Shown: positions 5,917-7,177 of the stretch, piece by piece | Layout of the letters: every line of letters begins with the position of its first letter | Position numbering within the stretch: position 1 is the first letter of the stretch | From: Niveispirillum sp. | Lineage (GTDB): Bacteria; Pseudomonadota; Alphaproteobacteria; Azospirillales; Azospirillaceae | NCBI GenBank assembly: GCA_016463045.1 | Contig: JAEMSB010000232.1 | Coordinates: 1 to 7,177 of the forward strand | Length of the DNA stretch: 7,177 nt | Direction of reading: 5' to 3' | The notes under the pieces: generated by a model | Told to the model about the DNA's origin: nothing | The model's database searches: none | The model's input: only the letters and a program-made list of their open reading frames with translations | Made by a program: the position numbers and the translations under genes

Positions 5917-6414
5917 ATGCAAAGCAAATCAGCCGACCGCACCATACGATTACAGCTGGCGCTGCTTCAGGAGGATCTGGCCCGCTTGCAGAATCGATGC
6001 GCAGCTCTGCCGGCCCCGCCGGATGTCACCATCGCCTTGCGGCAATTCAAGGAACTGGGCCCTGCCTTCGAGGCGGTGGCTGCCTTTACATCCGTAATGC
6101 GGTCCAACACCGCCTCCCTGGATGAGGAGCGGCGCATCCAGGTGGAACAGCAGCTGCGACAGCTGACGGTCGCCCTGTGGCAATTGCATCTGAGCGCCGT
6201 TGCCCCCCGCCTGGAAAGGATGGCGGCCAATGTGAACCATATGCCTATTGGTACGCGATTCGTGTTAGAGAGATGGGTTAAGCAACTTTCTGAAATGAAG
6301 ACCGACACGGAGATCGTTGAGGGCCTGGAACCCAGCCTGCTGACCCGGGTCGAGACCTTTGCAGAGACATTGGTCGCCAATGCCCCCGATCTGATTGATT
6401 TCGGTCGCGGCTGA
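5917..6414 (+). CDS. Uncharacterised 165-residue helical cytoplasmic protein
   Basis: I do not recognise the family. No signal peptide or membrane segment is visible. The protein is mostly helical: residues 8-30 (TIRLQLALLQEDLARLQNRC) and 68-103 have heptad-like leucine spacing compatible with coiled coils; a Pro-rich break (32-36, PAPPD) separates them. Further helices cover about 113-127 and 138-155, and the end is short (DFGRG). Charge is mixed; Cys28 is the only cysteine. The start at 5917 is chosen over an in-frame ATG at 5854 because GGAGG lies 10 nt upstream and the residues before it look non-coding. Codons around 6241-6300 include TTA, AGA and several T-ending ones, unusual for this GC-rich window. 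It starts a rightward set with the 63-residue gene (97 bp further on). An oligomeric regulator or structural factor would fit, but no function can be assigned. Confidence 0.78.
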   Translation: MQSKSADRTIRLQLALLQEDLARLQNRCAALPAPPDVTIALRQFKELGPAFEAVAAFTSVMRSNTASLDEERRIQVEQQLRQLTVALWQLHLSAVAPRLERMAANVNHMPIGTRFVLERWVKQLSEMKTDTEIVEGLEPSLLTRVETFAETLVANAPDLIDFGRG

Positions 6415-6465
6415 CCCCTGACCGCTAGCCAAGAACGGGGCGGGACGTGTAATCTTGCTCCCATC

Positions 6466-6489
6466 AGCTGGCCCCCGCCGGGGCCGGCT
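6466..6489 (+). other. Strong GC-rich hairpin just upstream of the 63-residue gene
   Basis: A 10-bp stem (6466-6475 with 6480-6489, one U-G pair) around a CGCC tetraloop, core GGCCCC/GGGGCC. It ends 22 nt before the ATG at 6512 and 75 nt after the previous stop. No T run follows. It may be a weak terminator or attenuator for the upstream gene, or a leader structure that affects translation of the small gene. Confidence 0.5.
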
Positions 6490-6511
6490 TCAGCGGGAAA
6501 CAGTCACGCGC

Positions 6512-6703
6512 ATGAGCAGCATTCTTGACATTCTGAAGCCCTATGGCCGCCCCAACCCCAAGGAGGAGTCCATTCTTGATGCGATTCTGGAGAAACTGGG
6601 GCGTGGATCGCTGTCACCGGAGGACGCGATTGATGAGATCATTGAGCGGCTGAACTGGCCGCTGGAACGTGCCGCCGCCGAGGTGGATGGCTATCTGGAA
6701 TAG
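6512..6703 (+). CDS. Uncharacterised 63-residue acidic protein
   Basis: Sequence begins MSSILDILKPYGRPNPKEES and is about twice as rich in acidic (14) as basic (7) residues. Two predicted amphipathic helices, about 19-30 and 36-47, are followed by NWPLERAAAEVDGYLE (48-63), a third helix. A three-helix mini-domain is plausible; no signal peptide or membrane segment. I do not recognise the family. Codon choice is strongly GC-ending at third positions and matches the neighbours, which supports real coding. The start is uncertain: ATG 6512 has only a distant GGGAA (about 13 nt), while an in-frame TTG at 6455 would add 19 Arg/Pro-rich residues encoded across the hairpin at 6466-6489, which I consider unlikely. 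Confidence 0.65.
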   Translation: MSSILDILKPYGRPNPKEESILDAILEKLGRGSLSPEDAIDEIIERLNWPLERAAAEVDGYLE

Positions 6704-6718
6704 TCCTGACCACAGCGC

Positions 6719-6761
6719 CGTCTCCCTTTCCGCGCTTTATAAGCTTTCGGATAGGGAGACG
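6719..6761. terminator. Large nested inverted repeat, probable terminator after the 63-residue gene
   Basis: Outer arms CGTCTCCCT (6719-6727) and AGGGAGACG (6753-6761) are perfect 9-bp complements. Inside, TCCG (6729-6732) pairs with CGGA (6748-6751) and GCTT (6734-6737) with AAGC (6741-6744), leaving a TAT loop. The element begins 16 bp after the stop at 6703. The following bases (TTCTG) are only weakly T-rich, so it may be an intrinsic terminator of the weak-U kind, an RNA 3'-end stabiliser, or a binding site. Confidence 0.55.
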
Positions 6762-6872
6762 TTCTGACGCTGGTCTACACCGCCTGATTGCGTCATCGTC
6801 GTTCCGCGGACAATGAACGGCACGGCGTTCGGTCCCGTCCGCACCCCGAATTGCGGAGCGGAAAAACCGCGC

Positions 6873-7177
6873 ATGCGCCTTCGCCTGCTGATCCCCCTTC
6901 TGATTCTCGTCATGGCGGCCGCCCTGGTCGCCTTGGCGGTCCTGGGGCTTTTACGGGACTGGAACGACAAGCGCGCGGCGGATCGGTATCTGGCCGCCGA
7001 CCAGGCGCGTGGCATGCTGGTGGAACTGGCGTTGGGCTGGGCGCTGGAGCGCGGCACAACCTATGTGCTGCTGTCCCAAGACGCATTGCCAAATGACGCG
7101 CAGCTGGCCCCCCTGATATCGGTCCGCAGCCATACCGACACGCTGCTCGACACGCTGCTGACCCACCTGTCCCATCC
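6873..7177 (+). CDS. Membrane-anchored sensory protein, N-terminal part only
   Basis: 101 codons are visible before the window ends. Residues 1-26 (MRLRLLIPLLILVMAAALVA and following) form a signal anchor / first transmembrane helix with positively charged start. Residues 27 onward are a helical periplasmic segment: RDWNDKRAADRYLAADQARG, then VELALGWALERGTTYVLLS (46-64) and a further leucine-rich helix (80-99). The pattern 'L...ERG.....L' near the middle of a helical bundle recalls NIT-like or four-helix sensory domains placed before HAMP, GGDEF, histidine-kinase or chemoreceptor modules in alphaproteobacteria. The output domain lies outside the window, so the protein type is open. ATG 6873 is preferred because the basic residues then directly precede the hydrophobic helix; an in-frame ATG at 6813 would add 20 residues. 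It follows the nested hairpin at 6719-6761 and is probably its own unit. Confidence 0.7.
   Translation, partial: MRLRLLIPLLILVMAAALVALAVLGLLRDWNDKRAADRYLAADQARGMLVELALGWALERGTTYVLLSQDALPNDAQLAPLISVRSHTDTLLDTLLTHLSH

Noticed and set aside
5736..5945. Minus-strand 69-codon frame in the divergent gap
   Set aside because: Its start lies within the opposite gene's first codons, there is no ribosome site, and codon use does not fit the window.
6455..6511. TTG start adding 19 residues to the 63-residue protein
   Set aside because: The added Arg/Pro-rich stretch is encoded by the hairpin and looks non-coding; the ATG at 6512 begins the well-formed protein.

Overview
The window looks like a piece of a GC-rich alphaproteobacterial chromosome. 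An Azospirillum/Niveispirillum-like member of the Rhodospirillales is my best guess, from codon choice and protein style; I have no marker gene to prove it. Positions 1-5485 hold a recognisable surface-polysaccharide (group 4 capsule / exopolysaccharide) secretion locus of the yjbEFGH / gfcABCD type combined with a large Wza/OtnA-like export protein. Positions 5917-7177 hold a second, rightward set: two uncharacterised small cytoplasmic proteins and the start of a membrane-anchored sensory protein.

Region by region: (i) 1-1214, minus strand, is the N-terminal 404 residues of a YjbH (DUF940) outer-membrane protein that runs off the left edge. (ii) 1234-4182, minus, is a 982-residue polysaccharide export protein with a Poly_export domain and at least five SLBB beta-grasp repeats; its stop lies 19 bp before the yjbH start, so the two form an operon. 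(iii) 4193-4900, plus, is a GfcB/YjbF-type lipoprotein transcribed the opposite way. Its start codon sits 10 bp from that of the export gene, directly against that gene's Shine-Dalgarno. (iv) 4901-5155 is a convergent gap with a good intrinsic terminator at 5083-5118 for the leftward gene. (v) 5156-5485, minus, is a 109-residue exported YjbE/GfcA-like protein with a Thr/Ser-rich tail. (vi) 5486-5916 is a 431-bp divergent regulatory gap. (vii) 5917-6414, plus, codes for a 165-residue helical protein of unknown function. (viii) 6512-6703, plus, codes for a 63-residue acidic protein of unknown function, preceded by one strong hairpin and followed by another. (ix) 6873-7177, plus, is the start of a membrane-bound sensor.

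How it fits together: YjbH, YjbF, YjbE and an SLBB export protein are, from family knowledge, envelope components that move a long polysaccharide across or onto the outer membrane. All four recognisable parts are here, but in an unusual arrangement: the lipoprotein gene is flipped between the other two units, and no separate YjbG/GfcC gene is visible. No glycosyltransferase, Wzc-type kinase or polymerase is in the window. The right-hand genes have no demonstrated link to the polysaccharide genes.

No tRNA, rRNA, CRISPR array, insertion sequence or phage gene was seen. I found no strong case for a wholly new system; the best leads are the overlapping divergent 5' ends around 4182-4194, the rearranged export locus, and the two small unknown genes with their hairpins.
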